Assembly (NCBI GenBank): GCA_963783445.1
Contig: CAWANP010000017.1
Location: forward strand, 62,001 to 126,000
Source: CAWANP01 sp963783445
GTDB lineage: Bacteria; Chloroflexota; Anaerolineae; JAAYZQ01
DNA length: 64,000 nt
Reading direction: 5' to 3'
Both the position numbers and the translations under genes were made by a program. The notes below the pieces were generated by a model. The model was not told where the DNA came from. It was given only the letters and a program-made list of their open reading frames with translations, and did no database searches. Below are positions 48,612 to 56,608 of this stretch, one piece after another; positions within the stretch are counted from its first letter, which is position 1; every line of letters begins with the position of its first letter.

Positions 48612-48673
48612 GACAACCTGGGAGGATAGTCCTGCTGGCCCGGGAGATTCCACCCACGAGTCCTGGCGCCGAC

Positions 48674-48702
48674 TTGCTGCTGGCTGCTTCTTGGAGTATA
48701 AT
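48674..48702 (+). promoter_or_regulatory. Promoter of the membrane-anchored unknown gene
   Basis: TTGCTG (48674-48679), 17-bp spacer, TATAAT (48697-48702), ~35 bp upstream of the ATG. Confidence 0.72.
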
Positions 48703-48735
48703 AGGGTCTACCTGGAACGTTCGAGAGGGAGGAGC

Positions 48736-49524
48736 ATGGAGATCGGCCTGCCCAATATCGCCGTTGACGTGGCCATCGCCCTTGCCATCGTTGCGGTCAT
48801 TGTTCTGCTCATCTTTGCCCGGCCCCGCCGCAAGGAGCGCCGGGTGTTGTCGCTGGCCCAGGTCCAGGACGGCCTGCACCGGACGGGCATCGTGACCATC
48901 GAGAGCAAGGAAGCAGGCATTGGCCTCTCTTTCTACGTCCGCAACCGCAGCAGCGCGCTGGTGCAACTGCAGAGCGAACAGGCGACCCTCATCGATGCCA
49001 CCGATCCCCAACGACAGAATCTGATCATCCCGCGCCCGCTATCCCGGGAGATTCCTGCCAAGTCTACACAGAAAGTGGAGGTGGATGCGCTGTCTCTGGA
49101 GGCCCGCAAGCTGCCGCCGGGCCCTCGCGGAGAAGGCGGCTACCGGGTTGGAGGGCTGACGGAAGACAAAGAGATCCTCAACCTGTTGGACGCGGTGGAT
49201 AGGCTGGAGGCCGAGATCGCCAAGCATGTACGGCAGGTTGATGGGGATCAGGTCACTTACAAACCGATGGTGGATGACCTGACCATCCTGGCCACCTGCT
49301 GCACTTGTGCAGAGCTAGAGGCCGGCGGATGTCAGGTCCAGGTGTCGGCCGAGCCAATCCAATACGGGCTGTGGCAACTTACGGACAAGCTGAGCTTTGA
49401 GGCCCTGGTTGACCTGGTCGTGCAGCCCCCCTCGCCGGAGGGCCGGGCCAAGATGATCATTGAGGTACTGGCGGCCAATATCCTGCTGGAGGAAGCGGGC
49501 TTGGAGCCAACGGCCGAGATCTAG
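48736..49524 (+). CDS. Membrane-anchored protein of unknown function
   Basis: An intact 262-residue protein. The ATG at 48736 follows GGGAGGAGC; an earlier ATG (48691) lies upstream of the -10 and is rejected. One N-terminal membrane helix (VAIALAIVAVIVLLIFARP) with an RPRRKERR positive patch predicts a cytoplasmic body. Residues ~60-120 look beta-rich (GLSFYVRNRSSALVQLQSEQ), then a helix (LLDAVDRLEAEIAKHVRQVD) and CCTCAELEAGGC, a clustered cysteine segment. Family not recognised. Confidence 0.75.
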   Translation: MEIGLPNIAVDVAIALAIVAVIVLLIFARPRRKERRVLSLAQVQDGLHRTGIVTIESKEAGIGLSFYVRNRSSALVQLQSEQATLIDATDPQRQNLIIPRPLSREIPAKSTQKVEVDALSLEARKLPPGPRGEGGYRVGGLTEDKEILNLLDAVDRLEAEIAKHVRQVDGDQVTYKPMVDDLTILATCCTCAELEAGGCQVQVSAEPIQYGLWQLTDKLSFEALVDLVVQPPSPEGRAKMIIEVLAANILLEEAGLEPTAEI

Positions 49525-49563
49525 ATACCCTGGTACGGCTAGTCGGAAAAAGGTGCCAGACGG

Positions 49564-49599
49564 TCCCCACCTTGGGCGGAAGCCCGGGGTGGGGATTTT
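49564..49599 (+). terminator. Rho-independent terminator
   Basis: TCCCCACC pairs with GGTGGGGA with an inner GGGC/GCCC stem, followed by TTTT, 40 bp after the preceding stop. The rest of the gap to 49798 shows nothing else. Confidence 0.8.
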
Positions 49600-49798
49600 G
49601 CCTGGGCGCCGGCCCCTTGCAGGTAGGTGGCTAGCGCGCTCCGGGGCCACTGGCCAGGCGCAAGATAGGACAACTGGCCAATGGGATATCCCCCACCTGG
49701 CCGATGCGGCCCGTGAAGGCTTGCGGTATACTGGGAGCAATGGCAATCTGGAACGTGGGCGTATTCTCTGGCAACCTGTTGCGAACAGGAGGTGCGGT

Positions 49799-50044
49799 AT
49801 GTTTGGCGCTGATCCCTATCTGGCAGAACGATCGATGGACCTGCGCGTGCGCGCGGCCCGGGATGAGGCGCAGAGGCTCGGCGCCTGGTCCCTCTCCGTA
49901 TCGGCCCGCAGGTTGGCCTGCCGCCTGAGTCCGCTGCTGGTCAAGGCGGGCGGGCGGATGGTACGAGCTGGCCTGCCACCTTATCCGGCAGGTGCAAAGG
50001 GCAAGGCTGGTCAGAGCGCCTCGCACGGAGGGGCGCCGGCCTGA
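49799..50044 (+). CDS. Small protein, GADPYLAER family (copy 1)
   Basis: 81 residues starting MFGADPYLAERSMDLRVRAA, with AGGAGGTGCG before the ATG. The N-terminal 20 residues match the next small gene; the middle (ARRLACRLSPLLVKAGGRMV) is a basic amphipathic helix and the C terminus is low-complexity. Unknown function; probably a recent local duplication with the neighbour. Confidence 0.6.
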   Translation: MFGADPYLAERSMDLRVRAARDEAQRLGAWSLSVSARRLACRLSPLLVKAGGRMVRAGLPPYPAGAKGKAGQSASHGGAPA

Positions 50045-50147
50045 TCGGGTCCCTGGCTTGAAAGGACTCCCTGCCCCGTTCTCGGGGTCTGAGTCCCGTC
50101 CTAAATGAGGCTCGAGTGAGAGGCGTAGCGACGAGAGGAGGACTGTT

Positions 50148-50366
50148 ATGCGTGGCGCAGATCCCTATCTGGCTGAACGAGAGATGAATATGCGCGTGGC
50201 TGCCCAACTTGACCAGGCCCAGGCCCGGGGCCTGCTAAAGTCTGCTGACGACAGGCCGCGGGAATCGCTGGCCCGCCGCGGACAGTGGCTGCTGTGCCAG
50301 TTGGGCTACCACCTGGTCGCCCTTGGCGCGCGGTTGGAGGCCTATTCGCTGGCGCAGGAGGGGTGA
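50148..50366 (+). CDS. Small protein, GADPYLAER family (copy 2)
   Basis: 72 residues starting MRGADPYLAEREMNMRVAAQ, with GAGGAGG before the ATG. It shares GADPYLAER-x-M-x-x-RV and a similar second helix (RRGQWLLCQLGYHLVALGAR) with copy 1, 103 bp upstream. No membrane segment long enough to call; the second helix could sit on a membrane surface. Confidence 0.6.
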   Translation: MRGADPYLAEREMNMRVAAQLDQAQARGLLKSADDRPRESLARRGQWLLCQLGYHLVALGARLEAYSLAQEG

Positions 50367-50528
50367 GGCGGAGCTGGGGCCGGAGAGGGCAGTGCGCCTA
50401 CCCGGGGCCGAATCTGGTGGTGAGATGGTGCCACTTTGTTAGCCACCGGATAGGTACCGAGGCCGCAAAGTCGCTAAAACATGGAGGGGAGTACCAGCCC
50501 AAATTCTATCGCGGAGTGCGTGGTAGCC

Positions 50529-51521
50529 ATGGAGGAAAAGTCACACAACTGGAGCCTTTGGATCATCGTGGTCGCGGTCCTGGGCGTCGCCTGCCTTTGC
50601 TGTGCGCTGCTGGCCGCCGTGGCGGCCGGAGGATTGCTGTGGGTCGCGCCGCTGCAGCGGGCCGTTCTGTTGGAACGGGCCGACATGGTGGACGCTGATG
50701 GCGAGCGCTCGTGGCAGCGTTACGAGGTAGGTGATGCGCCCGTCCTGACCCTTGACAGTTTTTCCGGAAATGTAAGCGTCCGGGTGGGCGAGGCGAAGGC
50801 AATCACCATTGTGGCTCACAAAGGCGCCCGGCGCACGGGCGACCTGGCACGCATTGATATTGACATAATTCAAACCGGTGATGGGTTGGCGATCAAGGCA
50901 CAGAAGCCACCCGACCTCAACAACGCCTGGGTCCAGTTCGAGATCACCGTCCCTGCTGACACGCGCCTGGATGCGCGTACGGGTTCGGGCAGCATGCGGG
51001 TTGCGGGCCTGGGTGGCGGGGTCAGGGTCCACAGTGGTTCTGGCAGCCTGGTTATCGCTGACGCGCTGGGCGGAGTCGTTGCCCACACCGGCTCAGGCCG
51101 CATCGAGGTCCGGAGGGCGAGCGGCGGCACGAGCATCGACAGCGGGTCCGGCAGCCTGCGGATCCATGGGGTCGAGGGCGAACTCAAGGCCAGGACCGGT
51201 TCGGGCAACATCGAGGTGGTTGCGGCCAGGGGGCCTGTATACCTGGATTCTGGCAGCGGAAGCATCGAGTATGCGGGTTCGCCCCGTGGGGACTGCCGCT
51301 TCCAGACAGGGAGCGGCAGCATTACCCTGATTCTGCCATCTGATCTGGACATGGCGATCGATCTGCAAACCGGCTCGGGGCAGGTTGAGGTCAGCCATGA
51401 GCCTGCTGGGCCGATTACGGCCAGCAAGGGAGAGGTCAAGGGGGTCTTTGGCAGTGGCGAGGATGGCAGCATCTGGGCGCGTACAGGTTCGGGCGATATC
51501 CGGCTCGCAGAGGAGTGGTGA
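50529..51521 (+). CDS. Membrane-anchored DUF4097-type beta-helix protein
   Basis: About 330 residues. A cytoplasmic stub (MEEKSHNW) is followed by one membrane helix (LWIIVVAVLGVACLCCALLA) and an outside domain. From residue ~150 it is made of ~19-residue beta-helix coils each ending in (T/S)GSGS (ARTGSGSMRVAGLGGGVRVH, AHTGSGRIEVRRASGG, DSGSGSIEYAGSPRGDC), about nine coils, as in DUF4097. The start is uncertain: ATG 50481 is in frame but adds 16 residues before the stub. Function in this family is not established; it may be structural or a sensor. Confidence 0.78.
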   Translation: MEEKSHNWSLWIIVVAVLGVACLCCALLAAVAAGGLLWVAPLQRAVLLERADMVDADGERSWQRYEVGDAPVLTLDSFSGNVSVRVGEAKAITIVAHKGARRTGDLARIDIDIIQTGDGLAIKAQKPPDLNNAWVQFEITVPADTRLDARTGSGSMRVAGLGGGVRVHSGSGSLVIADALGGVVAHTGSGRIEVRRASGGTSIDSGSGSLRIHGVEGELKARTGSGNIEVVAARGPVYLDSGSGSIEYAGSPRGDCRFQTGSGSITLILPSDLDMAIDLQTGSGQVEVSHEPAGPITASKGEVKGVFGSGEDGSIWARTGSGDIRLAEEW

Positions 51522-51955
51522 TTGGGGCGAGTGAATCTGCCTGTCCACGGATTCCTGATCCAGGTGGGGGGGCCGGTCACAGACCTCCGCCCATCAGCGG
51601 GAAATGTGGTCGCTCGCATCGGGTCCGTGACCCGATGCTTCACGCTGAAAGGAGCAGAAACCGCCAGGTCACGGATGCTTCGGCTGATGTCCCTCCTGAG
51701 CTTGTCGAAGGACTCAGCACAGGCCTGGCTAGAGCAGGCTAAAGCCAAGGTCTGTTCTGCTACGGATCATCAAGACCTGGAAAAGTTCAAATTTGTCCCG
51801 GGAGGCCATATCCTTTTTGTGCTTCAGACGGTATGTATGATAAGTCCGAGACCTTTGCAGGGATGCCTTTCGAACTGGGATACGCAACCTGGTTGGGTAC
51901 ACAGAAATTTAACATAGTCTCATGCAACTTTTGGTGATCGAGCGGGTTAGAAATA
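51522..51955. other. Gene-free stretch after the DUF4097 gene
   Basis: A 131-codon open frame here has no ribosome site and reads through a dispersed repeat (CCTGAGCTTGTCGAAGGA at 51694-51711), so I do not call a gene. Nothing else is recognised. Confidence 0.5.
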
Positions 51956-52150
51956 GTAGGAAGCTGGATGCTGTCCCTGGCGCCGCTTCCTACGGCCCAA
52001 AGGCTTCACCTTTCGCGGAGCTTGGGTGGACCGGCGACAACCGTCCACTGAGCCCAGAGTCTGGCCCAAGACTCGGGGGGTGAGGCAACCGATCTTCGCA
52101 CGACCCGCACGGGGTGCCCCAACCTCGCGCAGCGTGGGGGGCGTCGAAGT
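51956..52150 (+). ncRNA. Possible structured RNA or cis-regulatory leader
   Basis: A dense run of perfect stems precedes the 52164 gene: GTAGGAAGC/GCTTCCTAC (51956-51993), CCCAA/TTGGG (51996-52026), GTGGAC/GTCCAC (52026-52048) and GAGTCT/AGACTC inside CCC/GGG (52053-52078), then a GC-rich CCCC/GGGG stem (about 52116-52142). It does not match any riboswitch class I know by eye. It ends ~15 nt before the ribosome site of the next gene. Confidence 0.4.
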
Positions 52151-52163
52151 GGAGGAGAGGAAT

Positions 52164-52451
52164 ATGAGTGCAATGGAGAACGTGAGTGTCTCCGGGGTCA
52201 TCTTGCTTATGCATGGGTTGGTGACCTATGGCCCGGGGGATCTGGACATCGCTTGTGCCATGTCCAGTGAGGGCTATGACGCCGTCAAGTGGGCTGAGGG
52301 CCAGGGAATGCTGGCCGAGCTGGTGAGCAGCGACCTGCCCGAGGAAACCGCGGTGAGCGCGGCGGCCGCCTGGTATGATGAGGCGGCGGCTGCGGCGCGA
52401 CAGGCGCTGGCCGCGGAGCCTGTCCTACTGGCCAAGCTTGGTCTGGCGTAG
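52164..52451 (+). CDS. Small protein of unknown function
   Basis: 95 residues, MSAMENVSVSGVILLMHGLV, starting at an ATG with GGAGGAGAGG in front. It is helical and acidic (YDAVKWAEGQGMLAELVSSD, AAAAWYDEAAAAARQALAAE), with a predicted helix pair and no membrane segment or cysteine motif. The upstream structured region and downstream terminator suggest a single-gene transcript. Not recognised. Confidence 0.65.
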   Translation: MSAMENVSVSGVILLMHGLVTYGPGDLDIACAMSSEGYDAVKWAEGQGMLAELVSSDLPEETAVSAAAAWYDEAAAAARQALAAEPVLLAKLGLA

Positions 52452-52557
52452 GCAGATCGACCTTGCGCACGAGAATCAATAGAAGAATACCGGCATCGCC
52501 TGCTTTTGTTCCCTGAAGCGGAGCGGTTTTGGTGCCCTGGATTGTGGAAGCACACGA

Positions 52558-52591
52558 GACCCCGGACGGTTGGTGCCACCGGGGTCTTTTT
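52558..52591 (+). terminator. Rho-independent terminator
   Basis: GACCCCGG / CCGGGGTC 8-bp stem with a 13-nt loop, then TTTTT, ~105 bp after the small gene's stop. Confidence 0.85.
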
Positions 52592-52752
52592 CATTTCTAG
52601 GGGTGCCACAGGCGCGCTGAAGCGCGCACTATGAACGGGAAACGCCACTGTGAGCGCAATGCTGTGGGCGAGGTATCTGGGTTCGTGGCTGGTGTTTCGC
52701 CGCCGGGGGCGCGCTCTGGCGCGCAGCAGAGCCTTTTTCCTGTGGCTGGTGT
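52592..52752. other. Spacer with a half-copy of the 169-bp array arm
   Basis: GCGCGCTGAAGCGCGCACTATGAACGGGAA (only CGCTGAAGCGCGCACTATGA quoted as core, about 52614-52640) matches one hairpin arm of the 43-44 kb array. No gene. Confidence 0.55.
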
Positions 52753-52781
52753 TTGCTGTCCAGGCCGGTGGATGATATACT
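52753..52781 (+). promoter_or_regulatory. Promoter of the MFS gene
   Basis: TTGCTG (52753-52758), 17-bp spacer, TATACT (52776-52781), ~50 bp before the chosen start. Confidence 0.68.
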
Positions 52782-52833
52782 GCGAGCGTTCGTTCCCGAG
52801 TTGGAGATCTCGACCGGGCCGACGGGGGCTCTG

Positions 52834-54087
52834 ATGGAATACCTACAAAGACTGCGCCTGTTCAGCCGTGATGTGCGCCTGTTTCTACTCCTGGCGGCGC
52901 TGGTGGCCTTTGCCTGGGATGGCATGCGCATTGTGCTGCTGAACCTATACCTGCTGCGCCTGGGCTACGGACCCGAGTTCATCGGTCTGATCACGGGCGT
53001 GGGCGCGCTGGCCTTCGCCCTTTTGTGCCCGCTGGCTGGCGCTCTGGGTACCCGTATGAGCAGCCGTCGCATGATCATCGCCGGCGTGGCCTTGATCGGC
53101 ACGGGGTTTGCGCTCCTGCCCATGGTCGAGTTTTTGCCGGGGTCGTGGTGGACAAGCTGGCTGCTGGCGACCACGGCCATCACTTTTCTGGGTTTGGCCC
53201 TTTATTTTGTCAATGGCCTGCCTTTTATGATGGGCGCCACCGGCCCGGAGGAGCGGAACTATGCCTTTTCCGCGCACGTGGCGCTACTGCCGCTGGCAGG
53301 TTTTCTCGGGAGCCTGGTCGCCGGCATCCTGCCAGGCCTGATCGCTGGCAGGTTGGGTCTCACCCTGCAGCACCCGCTCGCCTACCGTATCCCGCTGTGG
53401 CTGGCCACCTTTGTGCTGGTCCCGGCCCTGCTAGCCATGGCGCGCACACGCGAGGTCAAGCCCCTGGGCGCCCAGGCGCCGGCCACGGATGCAGGCCCTG
53501 CGCCGATCGCCTTGTTCCTGGCTATCGCCATCGCCATGGCCCTGCGCTTTGGGGGCCGGGGTTCGGTGATGGCCTTTTTCAACGTTTACCTGGACGATGC
53601 GCTGGGTGTCCCCACAATCCTGATCGGTGCACTGTCCGCGGTGGGGCAGCTGATCTCGGTGCCGGCGGCGCTCCTGACCCCCCTGGTTGCGGCCCGTTGG
53701 GGCAACGCCCGGACCTACACCCTGGCCACACTGGCCACCGCGGCCTTGATGCTGCCACTGGCGCTGGTGCCTACCATGGCTGCGGCCAGCATGAGCTATG
53801 TGACTTCGATGTTCATGTACTCCATGTCGGTTGGCCCCATCCGCGTCTTTAGCCAGGAGCTTGTACGGCCCCACTGGCGGGCGGCCATGGCGGCGGCCTT
53901 TATGGGCGGCTCGGGGCTGACCTATGCGATGGTGTCCTACACCGGGGGGCACATGATCGCCGAGTGGGGCTACCAGGCCCTGTTCCTGCTCGGTGTGCTA
54001 TTGGTGGCCGCGGGCGCGGTCTATTTCTGGGCCTATTTCCGGGTGCCGCGGGGGGAGATGGCGAGAGAGGCGATGGAGGATGGATGA
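52834..54087 (+). CDS. MFS transporter
   Basis: An intact 417-residue, 12-helix major facilitator. It starts MEYLQRLRLFSRDVRLFLLL; the loop 2-3 region has LAGALGTRMSSRRMIIAGVA (the usual G-x3-D/E-R-x-G-R/K motif is degraded). A central cytoplasmic loop (TREVKPLGAQAPATD) divides the two halves. An in-frame upstream ATG (52753) overlaps the promoter -35 and is rejected. Substrate not predictable; drug or metabolite efflux is likely for such sets. Confidence 0.85.
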   Translation: MEYLQRLRLFSRDVRLFLLLAALVAFAWDGMRIVLLNLYLLRLGYGPEFIGLITGVGALAFALLCPLAGALGTRMSSRRMIIAGVALIGTGFALLPMVEFLPGSWWTSWLLATTAITFLGLALYFVNGLPFMMGATGPEERNYAFSAHVALLPLAGFLGSLVAGILPGLIAGRLGLTLQHPLAYRIPLWLATFVLVPALLAMARTREVKPLGAQAPATDAGPAPIALFLAIAIAMALRFGGRGSVMAFFNVYLDDALGVPTILIGALSAVGQLISVPAALLTPLVAARWGNARTYTLATLATAALMLPLALVPTMAAASMSYVTSMFMYSMSVGPIRVFSQELVRPHWRAAMAAAFMGGSGLTYAMVSYTGGHMIAEWGYQALFLLGVLLVAAGAVYFWAYFRVPRGEMAREAMEDG

Positions 54088-54151
54088 TAGACGACGGACG
54101 ACGGATCATGGTTGAGCGGAGGAGGGCTGCCTGCTATTGAGGTGACATCAA

Positions 54152-54194
54152 ACAGCCCCACCCCCTGTGCCTCATGGCCAGGGAGCGGGGCTGT
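54152..54194. terminator. Possible bidirectional terminator between MFS and hsp20
   Basis: ACAGCCCC and GGGGCTGT can form an 8-bp stem around a ~27-nt loop between two convergent genes. T-runs are short on both sides. Confidence 0.5.
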
Positions 54195-54228
54195 GCTTTG
54201 TCAGGCGAAGAGCGCTTGGCGCTCCTCG

Positions 54229-54642
54229 TTAGGCTGCTCTGATGGCGATCTTGCGCTTTCGGGCCTCGGAGACCTTGGGTAGGTGCAGGCTCAGCACGCC
54301 GTCCTTGACCGTGGCCTCGATCCCGTCCCGCTCGATCTGGCCGGAGAGGGTAAAGGTCCGCAGGTAGTCGCCCACCTGGTACTCGGTATAGGCCAGCGAG
54401 TGGCCCTCGGGTCGCATTGCTTCGACGCGGCCGCTGATGGTCAGTACATGCTCCTCAAGGGTGACGTCTACTGTATTCTCGTCCACGCCGGGCATGTCCG
54501 TGACGACGACGATGGCTGCCTCGGTCTCAAAGATGTCGGCTCTGGGCAAAAAGGCCAGCCGGTCGCGGGTGCGCTCGGCGCCTGATTCAACAACCTCTTG
54601 CTTTTCGGTGTCTGCTACTTCAAGGATCTGATCTTCTGACAT
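54229..54642 (-). CDS. hsp20: Hsp20/alpha-crystallin small heat-shock protein (copy 1)
   Basis: 137 residues. N-terminal acidic tail (MSEDQILEVADTEKQEVVES), then an alpha-crystallin domain from ~40: FLPRADIFETEAAIVVVTDM, PGVDENTVDVTLEEHVLTIS, YLRTFTLSGQIERDGIEATV, and the conserved GVLSLHLPK near the end. An ATP-independent holdase. The ATG at 54640-54642 follows GGAGGT. It lies 34 bp after hsp20 copy 2 on the same strand, so probably one stress operon. Confidence 0.92.
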   Translation of the reverse strand: MSEDQILEVADTEKQEVVESGAERTRDRLAFLPRADIFETEAAIVVVTDMPGVDENTVDVTLEEHVLTISGRVEAMRPEGHSLAYTEYQVGDYLRTFTLSGQIERDGIEATVKDGVLSLHLPKVSEARKRKIAIRAA

Positions 54643-54675
54643 GGGTTCTACCTCCATTTGTCCTAGTCGCGCTGA

Positions 54676-55101
54676 CTAGCCGCTCTGGACGGCGATCTTC
54701 CGGGGCAGGTCAGCCTCGGCGCGGGGCAAGACGACGTTCAACACGCCGTTCTCGAACGATGCCTCTACCGATTCCGGTTCCACACGGAAGGGCAGGCGAA
54801 AACTGCGGTTAAAGGGGCCAAAGCGGCGCTCCCGGCGGTGGTAGGTCATGCCGTCCTCCGGCTCCTGGCGGTGCCGGCCGCCCCGCAGTGTCAGCAACTG
54901 GTTCTCAACCGAGATATCGATCTCCTCGGGCTTGACGCCCGGAAGCTCGGCCGTCAGGATTGCGTTGTTTTCGTCGGTCCATACGTTCATGGCCGGATAC
55001 TCTGGCGCTGCTCCCCATCTGTTGTGTCTGGGCAACCCGGCAGAAAAGCGGTCCATGCGGCGTCTAGGTACTCCCCACCCACGATGTGTTCGAATTAACA
55101 T
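54676..55101 (-). CDS. hsp20: Hsp20/alpha-crystallin small heat-shock protein (copy 2)
   Basis: 141 residues: an Arg-rich N terminus (MLIRTHRGWGVPRRRMDRFS), then the crystallin domain (AMNVWTDENNAILTAELPGV, PEEIDISVENQLLTLRGG, FNRSFRLPFRVEPESVEASF, GVLNVVLPRAEADLPRK). Only moderately similar to copy 1, closer to the standard IbpA-like type. The ATG at 55099-55101 follows AGGAGG. The upstream 270 bp have short TGTTAGA repeats near 55245-55305; no CIRCE or HAIR operator was found. Confidence 0.92.
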   Translation of the reverse strand: MLIRTHRGWGVPRRRMDRFSAGLPRHNRWGAAPEYPAMNVWTDENNAILTAELPGVKPEEIDISVENQLLTLRGGRHRQEPEDGMTYHRRERRFGPFNRSFRLPFRVEPESVEASFENGVLNVVLPRAEADLPRKIAVQSG

Positions 55102-55370
55102 AGTATTTCCTCCTGTCGTTGCTCTATCCGTCTCTTTGCTTTCCAAGAGGGGGCAAGAATCGGCCTGGGCCGGACTACTCGCGGCAGTGAGCCCTTCTAG
55201 GCTCAGTGCCTCCCCCGTGTTCGAAGGACAGTTTAGCGGTGGCGTGTTAGAATAGCGTTTGAGCAACGTTAGAAGACTGTTAGATGTGTGTTTGATTTGT
55301 GTTAGAGTGCGCAGGAAGGTGAGGTTGAATCAGCTATCTGAGAATCCTACCTCTTGGCGGGTTCCGAACA

Positions 55371-55775
55371 TCAGTCAGAAAATGGCCGCGGATAGGGGAG
55401 CAGGTCCAAGCCCTCAATGAAACGATAGTCGCGTTGGTTTTTGGTCACCAACGGACATTCCTGAGATAGGGCGGTCGCCGCAATCAGTGCATCGGGGATA
55501 AGCAAGCCATGGCTGAGCCGATAGCTGCGGAGGAGATTCAGGGCCGTGTCAGAAATGGGCTCGTCGAGCTTGGTGATATGGAATCGCAGCAGGAACTCGT
55601 CCAAGGCGCGAGCTTCGGCCTTGTCGCGGCAACCGACCAGCAATTCCATGTGGGTGACGACGCTGATTGCCAAGAGTGCCCGCTCTTCAATTTGCTGCAG
55701 GCAAGCGATGGCTTCAGCCACTCCGCGCGCAGTGTCAATCAGAATGTCTGTGTCTACCACTACTAGATCACTCAC
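55371..55775 (-). CDS. vapC: PIN-domain toxin (VapC-like)
   Basis: 134 residues with the PIN acidic residues: Asp in VVVDTDILIDTARG, Glu in SVVTHMELLVGCRDKAEA, and the later Asp in GLLIPDALIAATALSQ with LVTKNQRDYRFIEGL. Such proteins are Mg-dependent RNases, often cleaving tRNA. Its start overlaps the preceding stop by 8 bp, so it is coupled to the antitoxin-like gene. Intact. Confidence 0.88.
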   Translation of the reverse strand: MSDLVVVDTDILIDTARGVAEAIACLQQIEERALLAISVVTHMELLVGCRDKAEARALDEFLLRFHITKLDEPISDTALNLLRSYRLSHGLLIPDALIAATALSQECPLVTKNQRDYRFIEGLDLLPYPRPFSD

Positions 55776-56031
55776 TGGAATCTGACCACTCCTGTTCTCG
55801 AAGGGCCCGAAGCCATGTTCTGCTTTCGTTCATATCCTGGCGATTGCGCCAAAGGCCCACAAAGGTCTCATCAGCCAAGTCGGCTGCCTGGCAGCCATCG
55901 TCGCCAGTTGGCGCTGTCCCGTAGCGGGACTGTAGGAATGCGATGAAATCAACTACTTGCCGTTGCGCCTCAGGTGGAAGGGTAGCGAATTCGTACCACG
56001 CTCTTTCACGCCAGGCTTCTTCTTGGTTCAT
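55768..56031 (-). CDS. Probable antitoxin, DUF2281/VapB-like
   Basis: 87 residues: WYEFATLPPEAQRQVVDFIA followed by FLQSRYG is the DUF2281 pattern (LP.E...EV.DFI.FL). A C-terminal acidic tail (DETFVGLWRNRQDMNESRTW) would bind the toxin. Overlaps at both ends with its neighbours (ATGA-type junction with the micro-ORF, 8-bp overlap with vapC). Confidence 0.78.
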   Translation of the reverse strand: MNQEEAWRERAWYEFATLPPEAQRQVVDFIAFLQSRYGTAPTGDDGCQAADLADETFVGLWRNRQDMNESRTWLRALREQEWSDSSE

Positions 56032-56132
56032 CTCACAACCTCTTCATATGGCGCTCGCTGCATTTCAATGGCCTGCACAATCTGCTGGGCGCCTCGCTCT
56101 TCCCGCAACTGGATGGTCATTTCCACGCTCAT
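56028..56132 (-). CDS. 34-codon micro-ORF leading the toxin-antitoxin operon
   Basis: MSVEMTIQLREERGAQQIVQ, 34 residues, with a strong GGGGAGG ribosome site 7 nt before the ATG and a stop that overlaps the antitoxin start (ATGA). It could be a truncated DNA-binding antitoxin N terminus, a coupling leader, or an indel-broken longer protein. Too short to classify. Confidence 0.5.
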   Translation of the reverse strand: MSVEMTIQLREERGAQQIVQAIEMQRAPYEEVVR

Positions 56133-56608
56133 CGGTCTTTCCTCCCCGGCTGGACGTTCTGAGAGTGTCCGTCGTGTGGTGGTCGTCCTGGGTGTGATGC
56201 CACGGTACCCATTATACCACAAGAAAGGGGCACTGCGCCACTCCGTCGCGGTCTGGGTACGGGCCTGGCAAGGTTGGGTGGCTGGCCGTCTGTACCGGGA
56301 ACAGACCTCCTCTCTGCTGGCGAGCCACTATGACCAGGTGTCTGAGAATGTCTGGCCCAGAGGGACAGGGACTGGCCACATGGGCAGGTTGGAATCCCCC
56401 AGATGGCCATTGCGAGGGGGAGGGTCGTGGGGTATAATTGGGGTGGATGGCTGGCGATGGATGACAGACGATGGACGATAGACGACGTCAGGTTGCTGGG
56501 AGGAATGGGTCGAGGTCTGTGGCCAGGATAGTGGTAGGATCCAAGACAGAACACGCAGCACTTAACACGTAACACGCAACACGTACCACGCACGACAGAG
56601 GAGTCAGC
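56133..56608. other. Divergent region between TA module and ABC operon
   Basis: ~475 bp, no gene. Holds an ATTATA (minus-strand TATAAT, 56211-56216) ahead of the TA operon without a clear -35, the plus-strand promoter at 56410-56438, and low-complexity repeats (GATGGA/GATAGACGAC near 56445-56485 and ACACG-rich sequence near 56550-56600) in the ABC leader. Confidence 0.6.
56410..56438 (+). promoter_or_regulatory. Promoter of the ABC exporter operon
   Basis: TTGCGA (56410-56415), 17-bp spacer, TATAAT (56433-56438), giving a ~165-nt leader before the ATPase gene. Confidence 0.68.

Noticed and set aside
51522..51917. 131-codon open frame after the DUF4097 gene
   Set aside because: No start signal; includes a dispersed CTGAGC..GAAGG repeat.
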